This document shows positions 34,743-43,219 of a stretch of 64,000 nucleotides of DNA, piece after piece. The notes under the pieces are model-generated. The model was not told where the DNA came from, searched no databases, and saw only the letters and a program-made list of their open reading frames with translations. Every line of letters begins with the position of its first letter. The first letter of the stretch is position 1. Both the position numbers and the translations under genes were made by a program. The DNA is taken from the NCBI GenBank assembly GCA_035459025.1, contig DATHYT010000085.1:67355-131354 (forward strand), read 5' to 3'. The stretch is from JAABQT01 sp035459025. GTDB lineage: Bacteria; Pseudomonadota; Gammaproteobacteria; Burkholderiales; SG8-39.

Positions 34743-36420
34743 CGCCTGGCTGCATCCGGGCCTGCTGGTGATCGTCGCGGGCCTCGCGCTCGCGCTGCTG
34801 CGCGGCCGGGCGCGCGAGGCGGTGGCGCTCGTCGCCCCGCTCGCCGCGTTGTGGCTCGTGCTTGCCGCGCCCACGGGCATCGCCTGGAGCGGCACCTGGC
34901 TCGGCCTGGAGGTGCGGCCGCTCGCCTACGATGCGCTGTCGCGGCTGTTCGCCGCGATCTTCGCGATCATGGCGTTCGCCGGCGGCCTGTATGCCCTCAA
35001 CCAGAAGAGCCGGCTCGAGCTGCCCGCGGCCTACGTCTACGCCGGATCGGCGCTTGGCGCGGTGCTCGCCGGCGACCTGGTCACGCTGTTCGTGTTCTGG
35101 GAACTGATGGCGGTCGGCTCGACGCTCGTCATCTGGAGCGCGGGGACCGGACCGTCGTACCGCGCGAGCATGCGCTACCTTTCGATTCACCTGCTGGGCG
35201 GCGTGCTGCTGTTCGCCGGCATCGCGGGCCACGTTGCCGCGACCGGATCCACGGAATTCACGCGCCTGGCGCTCGACGCGCCCGCCCACTGGCTGATCCT
35301 CGCCGGGTTCCTGATCAACGCCGGTGCGCCGCCGCTTTCGGCGTGGCTGCCCGACGCCTACCCGGAAGCGAGCTGGAGCGGCATGGTGTTCCTGTCGGCG
35401 TTCACCACCAAGACCGCGGTGTACGTGCTGCTGCGCGGCTTCCCGGGCACCGAGCTCCTCGTGTGGGTGGGCCTGTTCATGGTGTTCTACGGCATCGTCT
35501 ACGCGCTGCTCGAGAACGACATGCGGCGCATCCTCGCCTACAGCATCGTCAACCAGGTCGGCTTCATGGTGACCGGCATCGGCATCGGCACGGAGATGGC
35601 GCTGAACGGCGCCGCGGCGCACGCCTTCACGCACATCATCTACAAGGCCCTGCTGCTCATGTCCGCGGGGTCGGTGCTCTACGCTACGCAAAAGCGCAAG
35701 TGCACCGACCTCGGGGGCCTGTTCCGCACCATGCCGCTCACGACGGTGTGCGGCACCATCGGCGCGCTCGCGATCTCGTCGTTCCCGCTCACCTCGGGCT
35801 TCGTGTCGAAGTCGATGATCTCGCAGGCCGCGGGCGATGAGCACCTGCTGTGGGTGTGGCTCGCGCTCGCCGCGGCGACCGCGGGTGTCTTCCTGCACGC
35901 AGGGATCAAGTTCCCGTGGTTCGTGTTCTTCCAGAAGGATTCGGGCCTGCGCCCGCCCGAGCCGCCGCTCAACATGCGCCTCGCGATGCTGCTGTTTGCG
36001 GCGCTGTGCATCGGCCTCGGGGTCTTCTACCAGCCGCTGTATGCCCTGCTGCCCTTCAGCACGGGCTACGTGCCCTACACCGGGTCCCACGTCGTCGTGC
36101 AGCTCGAGTTGCTGCTGTTCTCGGGGCTCGCGTTCTTTGTCATGCTGCCCATGCTGCGGCGCACACTCACCATCACGCTGGACGTCGACTGGTTCTACCG
36201 CCGGCTTGCGCCGGCGCTCGCCGCCGCCCTCCTGGCTGCTCTGCGCGCGGTCGGGGCGGTGCTCGGGGCGGCGCGGGACGGCGGCATGCGACGAATCAAG
36301 ACCGGCGCGCATGCGTTGCACGGGCCACAGGCGCTGTTCGCGCGCACCTGGACGACGGGCGGAATGGCGCTGTGGGCCGCGCTCTTGCTGGCCGGGTATC
36401 TCCTGGTCGTCTACCTCTGA
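34735..36420 (+). CDS. third antiporter-like subunit, TM7 lysine replaced
   Basis: 561 residues. NuoL/M/N-type fold with TM5 Glu123 (FVFWELMAVGST). Where the other two subunits have the TM7 lysine, this one has N195 (FLINAGAPPLSAWLPDAY), and the adjacent His is Ser. The next channel lysine K226 (TTKTAVY) is kept. The C terminus is about 80 residues longer, ending with another helix after a TMD-rich, Arg-containing stretch. The loss of the TM7 lysine suggests a structural or altered role. It is the last gene of the cluster. Confidence 0.88.
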   Translation: MPSAWLHPGLLVIVAGLALALLRGRAREAVALVAPLAALWLVLAAPTGIAWSGTWLGLEVRPLAYDALSRLFAAIFAIMAFAGGLYALNQKSRLELPAAYVYAGSALGAVLAGDLVTLFVFWELMAVGSTLVIWSAGTGPSYRASMRYLSIHLLGGVLLFAGIAGHVAATGSTEFTRLALDAPAHWLILAGFLINAGAPPLSAWLPDAYPEASWSGMVFLSAFTTKTAVYVLLRGFPGTELLVWVGLFMVFYGIVYALLENDMRRILAYSIVNQVGFMVTGIGIGTEMALNGAAAHAFTHIIYKALLLMSAGSVLYATQKRKCTDLGGLFRTMPLTTVCGTIGALAISSFPLTSGFVSKSMISQAAGDEHLLWVWLALAAATAGVFLHAGIKFPWFVFFQKDSGLRPPEPPLNMRLAMLLFAALCIGLGVFYQPLYALLPFSTGYVPYTGSHVVVQLELLLFSGLAFFVMLPMLRRTLTITLDVDWFYRRLAPALAAALLAALRAVGAVLGAARDGGMRRIKTGAHALHGPQALFARTWTTGGMALWAALLLAGYLLVVYL

Positions 36421-36460
36421 GCGCGCGAGCCGCATCCGCGTTTCACATCGTGAAGTCGCC

Positions 36461-36490
36461 TTGCGGCGGCTGAAGGGGGGGCGCTAGAAT
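36461..36490 (+). promoter_or_regulatory. candidate promoter of the TRAP operon
   Basis: TTGCGG (36461-36466), an 18-base spacer, TAGAAT (36485-36490). The leader of about 60 bases contains a CGGGGC/GCCCCG hairpin with a CCAA loop (36509-36524) and a GAGGAG ribosome site before dctP. Confidence 0.5.
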
Positions 36491-36556
36491 GGCCGAGTAC
36501 TACACACACGGGGCCCAAGCCCCGCGCAGCACCCACACCGAAAGAGGAGACCCAGC

Positions 36557-37690
36557 ATGAACAAGGAACAACATAAGCCCGAAACTGCGCGCCGCAAGTT
36601 CCTGACCGGCGCGGCGGCGGCGACGGCGGGCGCGGCGACGCTCGGCTTCCCGATGATCGCCAAGTCGCAATCGCCGATCGTCATCAAGATGCAGGGATCG
36701 TGGAGCGCCACGGACATCTTCAACGAGATGGCGCAGGAGTTCGTGACGCGCGTCAACTCGATGTCGGGCGGCCGGCTGCGCGTCGACTACCTGGTCGGCG
36801 GCGCGGTCGTGAAGCCCTTCGAGGTGATGGACGCGGTGTCCAAGGGCGTGCTGGACGCCGGCCACACGGTGCCGGTGTACTGGTACGGGAAGTCCAAGGT
36901 GGCGTCGCTGTTCGGCTCCGGGCCGATCAACGGCTCCGACGCGTTCCAGACGCTCGCCTGGATCTACCGCGGCGGCGGCCTCGAGCTGTACAAGGAACTG
37001 CTCGACAAGCTCGGCCTCAACGTCGTCGGCTTCTTCGCCATGCCGATGCCCACCCAGCCCCTGGGCTGGTTCAAGAAGCCCATCACGGACGCCAAGCAGC
37101 TCAAGGGCCTGAAATACCGCACTGTGGGCCTGGCGGCGGACCTGTTCCAGGAGATGGGCGCCAAGGTGACCCAGCTGCCGGGCGGCGAAATCATTCCCGC
37201 CCTCGAGCGCGGCGTGATCGACGCCTTCGAGTTCAACAACCCGACCTCGGACAGCCGCTTCGGCGCCCAGGACGTGATCAAGAACTACGAGATGGGCAGC
37301 TTCCACCAGGCGATGGAGTTCTTCGAGATCATCATCAACAAGAAGAAGTGGGACTCGATGGGCAAGGACCTGCAGGCCATCTGGCAGTACGGCGTCGAGG
37401 CCGCGTCCCAAGCCAACTACTGGACCGGCATGGACAACTACTCCAGGGACCTTCAGGTTCTCATCGACAAGCACAAGGTCAAAGTGATCCGCACGCCGAA
37501 GTCGGTGTTCCAGGCGCAGCTCAACGCCTGGGACGTGCTGACGAAGCGGCTCTCGGCCGAGGATCCGTTCTTCGCCAAGGTGGTCGAGTCGCAGCTCGCC
37601 TGGGCCAAGCGCGTGGGGTACTACTGGTTCCTCAACGACGCCGAGTTCAAGATGGGCTACGAGCACGTGTTCAAGACCAAGCTGGCGTAG
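36557..37690 (+). CDS. dctP: TRAP transporter substrate-binding protein, Tat-exported (DctP/TakP type)
   Basis: 377 residues. The N terminus has a twin-arginine signal (ARRKFLTGAA, then a hydrophobic Ala/Gly stretch), so the protein is exported folded through Tat. Mature part has DctP-family motifs: NSMSGGRLRVDYLVGGAVV, then LKGLKYRTVGLAADLFQEMGAKV, the Arg that binds the carboxylate, and EFNNPTSDSRFG. Resembles the TakP/mannitol-chloroaromatic branch, whose ligands are 2-oxo or other organic acids. It precedes dctQM, with a hairpin between them. Confidence 0.9.
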   Translation: MNKEQHKPETARRKFLTGAAAATAGAATLGFPMIAKSQSPIVIKMQGSWSATDIFNEMAQEFVTRVNSMSGGRLRVDYLVGGAVVKPFEVMDAVSKGVLDAGHTVPVYWYGKSKVASLFGSGPINGSDAFQTLAWIYRGGGLELYKELLDKLGLNVVGFFAMPMPTQPLGWFKKPITDAKQLKGLKYRTVGLAADLFQEMGAKVTQLPGGEIIPALERGVIDAFEFNNPTSDSRFGAQDVIKNYEMGSFHQAMEFFEIIINKKKWDSMGKDLQAIWQYGVEAASQANYWTGMDNYSRDLQVLIDKHKVKVIRTPKSVFQAQLNAWDVLTKRLSAEDPFFAKVVESQLAWAKRVGYYWFLNDAEFKMGYEHVFKTKLA

Positions 37691-37718
37691 CCTTAGAGGC
37701 GCACAGGCAGGATCCAGC

Positions 37719-37750
37719 CGGGGCGACGCTTCGCGCGTCGCCCCGTTTTC
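37719..37750 (+). terminator. hairpin with T tract between dctP and dctQ (attenuator)
   Basis: Perfect 11-bp stem (arms 37719-37729 and 37735-37745) with a TTCGC loop, then TTTTCTT. It looks like a partial intrinsic terminator inside the operon, which would make binding protein in excess over the membrane subunits. Confidence 0.75.
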
Positions 37751-37785
37751 TTCGGGGCGCGTAGTCGCGCGCGGGGGCTCGCAAA

Positions 37786-38382
37786 ATGATCAGCCGCTTC
37801 ATCTACGGCATCGACCAGCTGAGCAAGACAGTCGGCCATGCTTTTGCGTGGTGCATCATCATCCTCACGTTTGGCACCTCCTACGAGGTGTTCGTGCGCT
37901 ACGCGCTGAACAACCCGACGAGCTGGGCGTTCGATTTCAGCTACATCATGTACGGCGCCCTGTTCTTCATGGCGGGCGCGTACGCGCTGTCGCGCAACGG
38001 CCACGTGCGCGGCGACTTCATCTACCGCATGTGGCGCCCGCGTATGCAGGCCGGAGTCGAGCTGACGCTGTACGTGCTGTTCTATTTTCCGGGCGTGCTG
38101 GCGCTGGTGTACGCCGGGTGGCTGTATGGGTTCGATTCCTTCAAGATCCGCGAGGTGAGCGTCAACAGCCCGGCCGGCATCCCGGTGTGGCAGCTGAAGA
38201 TCCTGATTCCGTTCGGCGCCGCGCTGCTCGCGCTGCAGGGCGTCGCCGAGACGCTGCGCTGCATCCTGTGCCTGCGCGACGGCCAGTGGCCGCCGCGCCT
38301 GCACGACGTCGAGGAGCTCGAGGACGTGCTCGCGCAGCAGCACGCCGCCGAGGCGGCCGCAGCCAAGGAGGGCGCCAAGTGA
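37786..38382 (+). CDS. dctQ: TRAP transporter small membrane subunit
   Basis: 198 residues, four helices. DctQ motifs: WCIIILTFGTSYEVFVRYALNNPTSWAFDF, then GAYALSRNGHVRGDFIYR, typical of the DctQ/YiaM family. The C-terminal tail is acidic and Ala-rich (EELEDVLAQQ). It overlaps dctM by 4 bases (GTGA). Confidence 0.92.
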   Translation: MISRFIYGIDQLSKTVGHAFAWCIIILTFGTSYEVFVRYALNNPTSWAFDFSYIMYGALFFMAGAYALSRNGHVRGDFIYRMWRPRMQAGVELTLYVLFYFPGVLALVYAGWLYGFDSFKIREVSVNSPAGIPVWQLKILIPFGAALLALQGVAETLRCILCLRDGQWPPRLHDVEELEDVLAQQHAAEAAAAKEGAK

Positions 38383-39725
38383 GCGATCCGGTCATCGCCC
38401 TGGTGATGCTGGGGCTGTTCATTTTCGTCATCCTGCTCGGCTTTCCGATCGCCTTCACGCTGATGGGCATGGCGGTGGGCTTCGGCTTCTACGCCTACTA
38501 CCGCCCGGACCAGGAGTTCTTCGACAGCCGCGTCTTCTACCTGCTGACGCAGAACACCTGGAGCATCATGAGCAACGACGTGCTCGTTGCGGTGCCCCTG
38601 TTCCTGTTCATGGGCTACGTGGTCGAACGCTCGAACATCCTCGACAAGCTGTTCTACAGCCTGCAGGTCGCGCTGCGCCACATCCCGGGCTCGATGGCGG
38701 TGGCGGCGCTCGCCACCTGCGCCATGTTCGCCACCGCCACCGGCATCGTCGGTGCGGTGGTGACGCTGATGGGGCTGCTCGCGTTCCCGGTGATGCTGCG
38801 CGCCGGCTACGACCAGCGGCTCTCCGCGGGGGTGATCTGCGCCGGCGGCACGCTCGGCATCCTCATCCCGCCCTCGATCATGCTGATCGTGTACTCGGCC
38901 ACTGCCTCGGTCTCCGTGGTGCGCCTGTATGCCGCGGCGCTGCTGCCGGGGTTCCTCCTCGCCGGGCTGTACGTCGGCTACGTGATCACGCGCGCGGTGG
39001 TCAATCCGAAGCTCTGCCCGCCGCTGCCGAAGGAGGAAAGCGAGGTGCCCTGGGCCAAGGCGGGCCTGCTGCTCCTGCAGGCGTTCGTGCCGCTCGCCGT
39101 GCTGATCTTCTCGGTGCTCGGCTCGATCCTGTTCGGCCTGGCGACGCCGACCGAGGCGGCGGCCGTCGGCGCCGCGGGCAGCCTGGTGCTCGCGGCGTCG
39201 TATCGCGCGCTCACCTGGCAGCGCCTGCAGGAAGCCGTGTATCTCACGGCGCGCACCTCAGCGATGGTGTGTTTCCTGTTCGTCGGCTCGTGGACCTTCT
39301 CCTCGGTGTTCTCGTACCTCGGCGGCGAGGGGCTGATCAAGGAGTTCGTGCTCGGCCTGAACCTCAACACCGTGCTGTTCCTGATCATGTCGCAGTGCAT
39401 CATCTTTCTGCTCGGCTGGCCGCTGGAATGGAGCGAGATCATCATCATCTTCGTGCCGATCTTCCTGCCGCTGCTGCCGCACTTCAGCGTCGACCCGATG
39501 ATGTTCGGCATCCTCGTGGCCCTCAACCTGCAGACCTCGTTCCTGACGCCGCCGATGGCGATGTCGGCGTACTATCTGAAGGGCATTGCGCCGCCATTCG
39601 TGGAGCTGTGGACGATCTTCAAGGGCTGCTTTCCGTTCCTCGCCCTGGTATTCGTCACCATGATCGTCGTGTACGTGTTCCCGCCGATCATGTTCTGGCT
39701 GCCCGACTTGATCTACGGCCGCTGA
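38379..39725 (+). CDS. dctM: TRAP transporter large permease subunit
   Basis: 448 residues from GTG 38379. About 12 helices. DctM motifs: VPLFLFMGYVVERSNILDKL, AALATCAMFATATGIVGAVVTLMG, AGGTLGILIPPSIMLIVYS and LQTSFLTPPMAMSAYYLKG. Sodium-coupled import with DctP and DctQ. An amidase follows after 7 bases, so the imported acid may derive from or be linked to an amide. Confidence 0.94.
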   Translation: MSDPVIALVMLGLFIFVILLGFPIAFTLMGMAVGFGFYAYYRPDQEFFDSRVFYLLTQNTWSIMSNDVLVAVPLFLFMGYVVERSNILDKLFYSLQVALRHIPGSMAVAALATCAMFATATGIVGAVVTLMGLLAFPVMLRAGYDQRLSAGVICAGGTLGILIPPSIMLIVYSATASVSVVRLYAAALLPGFLLAGLYVGYVITRAVVNPKLCPPLPKEESEVPWAKAGLLLLQAFVPLAVLIFSVLGSILFGLATPTEAAAVGAAGSLVLAASYRALTWQRLQEAVYLTARTSAMVCFLFVGSWTFSSVFSYLGGEGLIKEFVLGLNLNTVLFLIMSQCIIFLLGWPLEWSEIIIIFVPIFLPLLPHFSVDPMMFGILVALNLQTSFLTPPMAMSAYYLKGIAPPFVELWTIFKGCFPFLALVFVTMIVVYVFPPIMFWLPDLIYGR

Positions 39726-39732
39726 CCGACGC

Positions 39733-41076
39733 ATGGACGCATCGCAGCTGAACTGGCTCTCGGCGACCGACGCCGCGCGCGCCGTGCGCGAGGGCGCGAT
39801 CAGCGCCGAGCAGCTCACCGAGGCCTGCCTCGCGCGCGTGCGCGAGGCGGACCGCGACGTCGAGGCCTGGGCCTTTCTCGACCCCGAGCACGCCCTCGCG
39901 CAGGCGCGCGCGCGCGACCAGGACCGGCGCGAAGGCAAGCCGGTCGGCCCGCTGCACGGCGTGCCCGTCGGCATCAAGGACATCTTCGACACCGGCGACA
40001 TGCCGACCGAAGACGGTAGCGTGCTGCATGCCGGCCGCACGCCGGCGTACGACGCGACCGCGGTGCAGCGGCTGCGCTCTGCCGGTGCGGTGATCCTGGG
40101 CAAGACGGTGACCACGGAGTTCGCGACGTACACGCCGGGCAAGACGCGCAATCCGCGCAATCCGGCGCACACGCCGGGCGGCTCATCGAGCGGCTCGGCC
40201 GCGGCGGTGGCCGCGGGCATGGTGCCGCTTGCGCTGGGCAGCCAGACCAATGGCTCGGTGATCCGCCCGGCGGCGTTCTGCGGCGTGTACGGCTTCAAGC
40301 CCACGCATGGGTTGGTCTCGCGCGCCGGGGTGATGCAGCTTTCGCGCACCCTCGATCACGTCGGCATGTTCGCGCGCACGCTGGAAGACATCGCGCTCGC
40401 CGCCGAGCAGCTGGTCGGCCACGACCCGCGCGACCCGGATACGCGCCCGCGGGCGCGCGTGCCATTCGTCGACACGCTGGCGCAGGAGCCGCCGCTGCCG
40501 CCGATGCTGGCGTTCGTGAAAGGGCCGACCTGGGAGCGCGCCAGCGAGGAGTCGAAAGCCGCGTTCGCCGAGCTGGTCGCGGCGCTCGGCGATCGCATCG
40601 TGGAAGTGCCGATGCCGGATAGCGCGCACCGGGCGCTCGACTGGCACCGAGAGATCATGGAGGCCGAGATGGCCGCCAACCTCGACCAGGAATGGGAACG
40701 GGGGCGCGAGCGCATCTCGCCGAACCTGCGCGCCCAGTTGGAGCGCGGGCGCGAGGCGAAGGCGCTCGACTACCAGCGCGCGCGCGCGCGCATTCCGCTG
40801 CTGAACGAAGGCTTCGACGAGATATTCGAGCGCTGCGACGCCATCGTCACGCCGGCGGCGCCGGGCACGGCGCCGGCGGGCCTGGAGGCGACGGGCGATC
40901 CGGCGTTCTGCAGCCTGTGGACGCTGTGCGGCATGCCGGCGCTCAGCCTGCCGCTGATGCGCGGCGCGAACGGACTGCCGATGGGGGTACAGTTGGTGGG
41001 ACGGCGCGACAACGATGCGCGGCTGCTGCGCACGGCGCGCTGGCTCGTGGCGCAGGTCGAAGCGGGCGGCGGCTAA
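39733..41076 (+). CDS. amidase (amidase signature family)
   Basis: 447 residues. Ser-cis-Ser-Lys triad visible: K82 (GVPVGIKDIFDT), cis-Ser151 (GGSSSGSAAAVAAG), Ser175 (TNGSVIRPAAFCGVYG). Spacing (24 between the two serines) matches malonamidase-type enzymes. No signal peptide, so cytoplasmic. It probably shares the TRAP transcript. GatA is unlikely because gatB/gatC are absent and the sequence has amidase rather than GatA features. Confidence 0.88.
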   Translation: MDASQLNWLSATDAARAVREGAISAEQLTEACLARVREADRDVEAWAFLDPEHALAQARARDQDRREGKPVGPLHGVPVGIKDIFDTGDMPTEDGSVLHAGRTPAYDATAVQRLRSAGAVILGKTVTTEFATYTPGKTRNPRNPAHTPGGSSSGSAAAVAAGMVPLALGSQTNGSVIRPAAFCGVYGFKPTHGLVSRAGVMQLSRTLDHVGMFARTLEDIALAAEQLVGHDPRDPDTRPRARVPFVDTLAQEPPLPPMLAFVKGPTWERASEESKAAFAELVAALGDRIVEVPMPDSAHRALDWHREIMEAEMAANLDQEWERGRERISPNLRAQLERGREAKALDYQRARARIPLLNEGFDEIFERCDAIVTPAAPGTAPAGLEATGDPAFCSLWTLCGMPALSLPLMRGANGLPMGVQLVGRRDNDARLLRTARWLVAQVEAGGG

Positions 41077-41091
41077 ACGGAGAATCGGGCA

Positions 41092-41259
41092 ATGATATTC
41101 AAGATAATCGCAGGCATCGTGGCGGCGGCCCTGCTCATCATTTTCGTCGGGCCGGTGGTCGTCAAGCTCAAGGACGCCGCGCTCACCGTGGTGGTGCTGA
41201 TCGGGCTGACGATGATGCTGGTCGACCTCTGGCAGTCGCTGAAGTCTAAGGACGACTGA
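41092..41259 (+). CDS. 55-residue two-helix membrane protein
   Basis: A short gene below usual length cut-offs. ATG 41092, preceded by ACGGAGA. Two hydrophobic segments (about 3-21, IFKIIAGIVAAALLIIFVG, and 31-46, ALTVVVLIGLTMMLVDLW) with a short Lys/Asp hinge, and a charged end (SLKSKDD). It starts 15 bases after the amidase stop and ends overlapping the convergent PAS gene by 14 bases. The sharp helix pattern and ribosome site support coding. Function unknown. Confidence 0.65.
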   Translation: MIFKIIAGIVAAALLIIFVGPVVVKLKDAALTVVVLIGLTMMLVDLWQSLKSKDD

Positions 41260-41692
41260 GCCGCTCGCGCAGCTGTTCGAGCTCGGTGCGGTCGGAGAAC
41301 GCCAGCACCCAGTGCGTGACGCGGCCGTCGCTGCCGCGCACCGCCCTCACCGAAACCTCGACCCGCGCCAGCGAGCAGTCCTTGCGCTGCGTGCTCAGCA
41401 CGACGCCAGGCGCGCCCTCGCAGTAGAGCTGCTCGGCGCGCGCCGCATCCATCGCCAGCAGCACGTGCGCCGGGCGCCCGAGCGCCTCCGCGGCGCGGTA
41501 GCCGAAGAAAGCCTCGAACGCCTGGTTCACGTAGGAGATCGGCCGCGAGCCGGCCGCGTCGGCAAGCGCCACCGGCAGGCCGCAGGCATCCAGCGCCGCG
41601 CGCGACAACGCCGCCTCGGCGAGCAGCCGGAACAGCGCGGGCGCGACCTCCGGGCGCGTGGCCCCCAGGCGCAATCTTTCAGCAACCGTCAT
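41246..41692 (-). CDS. stand-alone PAS domain protein
   Basis: 148 residues. One PAS domain (about 36-140): ALADAAGSRPISYVNQAFEAFFGY and the PAC-like CSLARVEVSVRAVRGSDGRVTHWV, ending with a short helix (ELEQLRERL). The flavin-binding cysteine of LOV domains is not in the expected NCRFLQ context, so it is not a photoreceptor by sequence. No output domain is present, and so it may pair with another signalling protein. TAGAAT lies only 3 bases before the ATG, so the real start could be slightly downstream. Confidence 0.7.
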   Translation of the reverse strand: MTVAERLRLGATRPEVAPALFRLLAEAALSRAALDACGLPVALADAAGSRPISYVNQAFEAFFGYRAAEALGRPAHVLLAMDAARAEQLYCEGAPGVVLSTQRKDCSLARVEVSVRAVRGSDGRVTHWVLAFSDRTELEQLRERLSRP

Positions 41693-41785
41693 GGAATTCT
41701 ATTTGCCACGAGCCGCGGCGCGAGCGCAAGCGCCGGGGCGGCTAAATGCGGGGAATCGTGACAAACCCCACAGTACGTACGCCCG

Positions 41786-42733
41786 CTAAGCGACCTTGGC
41801 GTCCCGGCGCGACAGCGAATAGCAGAAGCGCCGCAGGCGCTTCAGGTCGGCTTCCTCGATGGCGTCCTTCAGGAAGCGCATGTTGCGGTCGATCTCGCTC
41901 TGGTACAGGCTCGGGCCGTCGAAGTGCGCCTCGGCGTAGCGGTCGGCGCCGCCAAGCTTCTTCTCGATGCGCGCGCGGGCGACGTACTCGTAGAACCCGG
42001 GCGTTTTCAGCATCAGGTCTTCGGGCGAGGCGTAGCGCACGATCTCGCGTCCGTCGTCGAGCTTCTCGCGTGCGATGCGGCCCCAGACGAACTCCGGATA
42101 GAGGAACTCACGGCATTTCTCCAGGTACATGCGGTCCGACATCTGCCCGATCAGGTCGGCCGTGCCCACCAGGTAGCCGAGCAGGCGGTCCTTGGGGTCG
42201 TGCAGCATGATGTCGTCGATGTCCATCTCGTAGCCGGTGAAATGCACCAGCTTGGCCGCGGCGGGCGCCTCCTCGGCAAAGCCGATTCTCGGCAGGTAGC
42301 GCGAGAGGAAGTCGGCGCTGCGGCTGACGTGGATCTTGGTGAACACCGCGCCGTTCTCGATGTGCGCCTCGGAGGCGCGCTTCATGTAGCCGGAATCGTG
42401 CAGCAGCGCGACCACCATGCCGAGCATGGCGCGGCGCGCGCCGATGCGATCGTCCCCGGCGTGGCTGCGGTCGTGCCCGTCGAGCAGGCGCGCCATCGCC
42501 AGCGTCATGTCGAGCGTGTGGCGCAGATCGTGATACGGGGTGTCGCAGGGCAGGTACCCGGGAAAAGTCCCCTGGAACAGGGACTTGACGTCCTCGAAGG
42601 CACCTCGCAAGGGCGACAGGTCGGCCCCGGGGTAGCGTGCCGCGAACAGGGTGAGCACCGCGTCGCGGACCTGCTCGGGGTCCTCTACGTTGATGTTGTT
42701 GGTGACGTCGTTCTGATTGAGACGGTCGTGCAC
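41786..42733 (-). CDS. HD-domain phosphohydrolase-like protein
   Basis: 315 residues from GTG 42733. The HD/PDEase pattern is present: H in YHDLRHTLDM, HD in VVALLHDSGYM, and an Asp/His further on (HVSRSADFLS, GTADLIGQMSD). The fold resembles cyclic-nucleotide phosphodiesterase-type HD domains; the metal-binding residues are intact, so it is likely an active phosphohydrolase on an unknown substrate. It starts close to the 3' end of the RNase P RNA gene, on the same strand. Confidence 0.75.
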   Translation of the reverse strand: MHDRLNQNDVTNNINVEDPEQVRDAVLTLFAARYPGADLSPLRGAFEDVKSLFQGTFPGYLPCDTPYHDLRHTLDMTLAMARLLDGHDRSHAGDDRIGARRAMLGMVVALLHDSGYMKRASEAHIENGAVFTKIHVSRSADFLSRYLPRIGFAEEAPAAAKLVHFTGYEMDIDDIMLHDPKDRLLGYLVGTADLIGQMSDRMYLEKCREFLYPEFVWGRIAREKLDDGREIVRYASPEDLMLKTPGFYEYVARARIEKKLGGADRYAEAHFDGPSLYQSEIDRNMRFLKDAIEEADLKRLRRFCYSLSRRDAKVA

Positions 42734-42792
42734 TTTTTAGTTGTGCGGGCCTTGGCGGCCCGTTCTTCCTCCGGCACGGATCGAGTTCCCGC

Positions 42793-42822
42793 ATTATCCC
42801 GCCGTCGCGTCGCCGAAGGCAA
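42793..42822 (-). promoter_or_regulatory. candidate promoter of the HD-domain gene
   Basis: Minus strand TTGCCT (42817-42822), 18-base spacer, GATAAT (42793-42798). The leader of about 55 bases carries a CGGGCC/GGCCCG hairpin (42746-42762) shortly before the GTG, which might limit translation. Confidence 0.4.
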
Positions 42823-42875
42823 AAGGAATTGTCAACTGCGGTGCACAAAGAGCGCGCGAACGCGGCGGTGAAAAT

Positions 42876-43207
42876 GGGAGACGGCCGATAAGCCGGGTTC
42901 TGTGCCAAGGGGCGAACCCCTCGCGGCAGCCATTCCTCTGGGCCCGCGGTCACCCGCGGGCTCAAGCCACCTACCCGCAAGCTCGGCCGGGCCGGCCTCA
43001 GGCGCTTGCCTATTTGGTGTTGCTCCGGATGGAGGTTGCCCGTTTCACCCCTCGGGTGTGACCCCGAGGACTCGTCTCTGTGGCCCTGTTCGTCGCCTTG
43101 ACGCCGCTTGCGCAGCGCTTATGCGCGCCGGGGAGTTACCCCGCATCCCGCCCTGTGGAGCCCGGACTTTCCTCTGTGTCGCCACAGCGGCTGCCTGGCC
43201 ATCTCCC
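42876..43207 (-). ncRNA. rnpB: RNase P RNA (class A)
   Basis: About 332 bases on the minus strand. 5' end GGGAGAUGGCC pairs over 11 positions with the 3' GGCCGUCUCCC to form P1. The universally conserved GAGGAAAGTCCGGGCTCC (CR-I), GGTAGGTGGCTTGAG-like core and ACAGAACCCGGCTTATCGG (CR-V) are all present in order. It is the catalytic RNA that trims tRNA 5' leaders. A TAGAAT box lies just upstream, ending 6 bases before the 5' end. No open frame over this region should be called a gene. Confidence 0.96.
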
Positions 43208-43213
43208 ATGCGC

Positions 43214-43219
43214 ATTCTA
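43214..43219 (-). promoter_or_regulatory. -10 box of rnpB, overlapping the DUF3025 stop codon
   Basis: TAGAAT on the minus strand; its first three bases are the TAG stop of the DUF3025 gene. The distance to the P1 5' end (about 7 bases) is what a -10 box requires. The -35 region has no good match. Confidence 0.6.

Noticed and set aside
41246..41692. LOV photoreceptor
   Set aside because: The PAS domain lacks the cysteine motif needed to bind flavin covalently.
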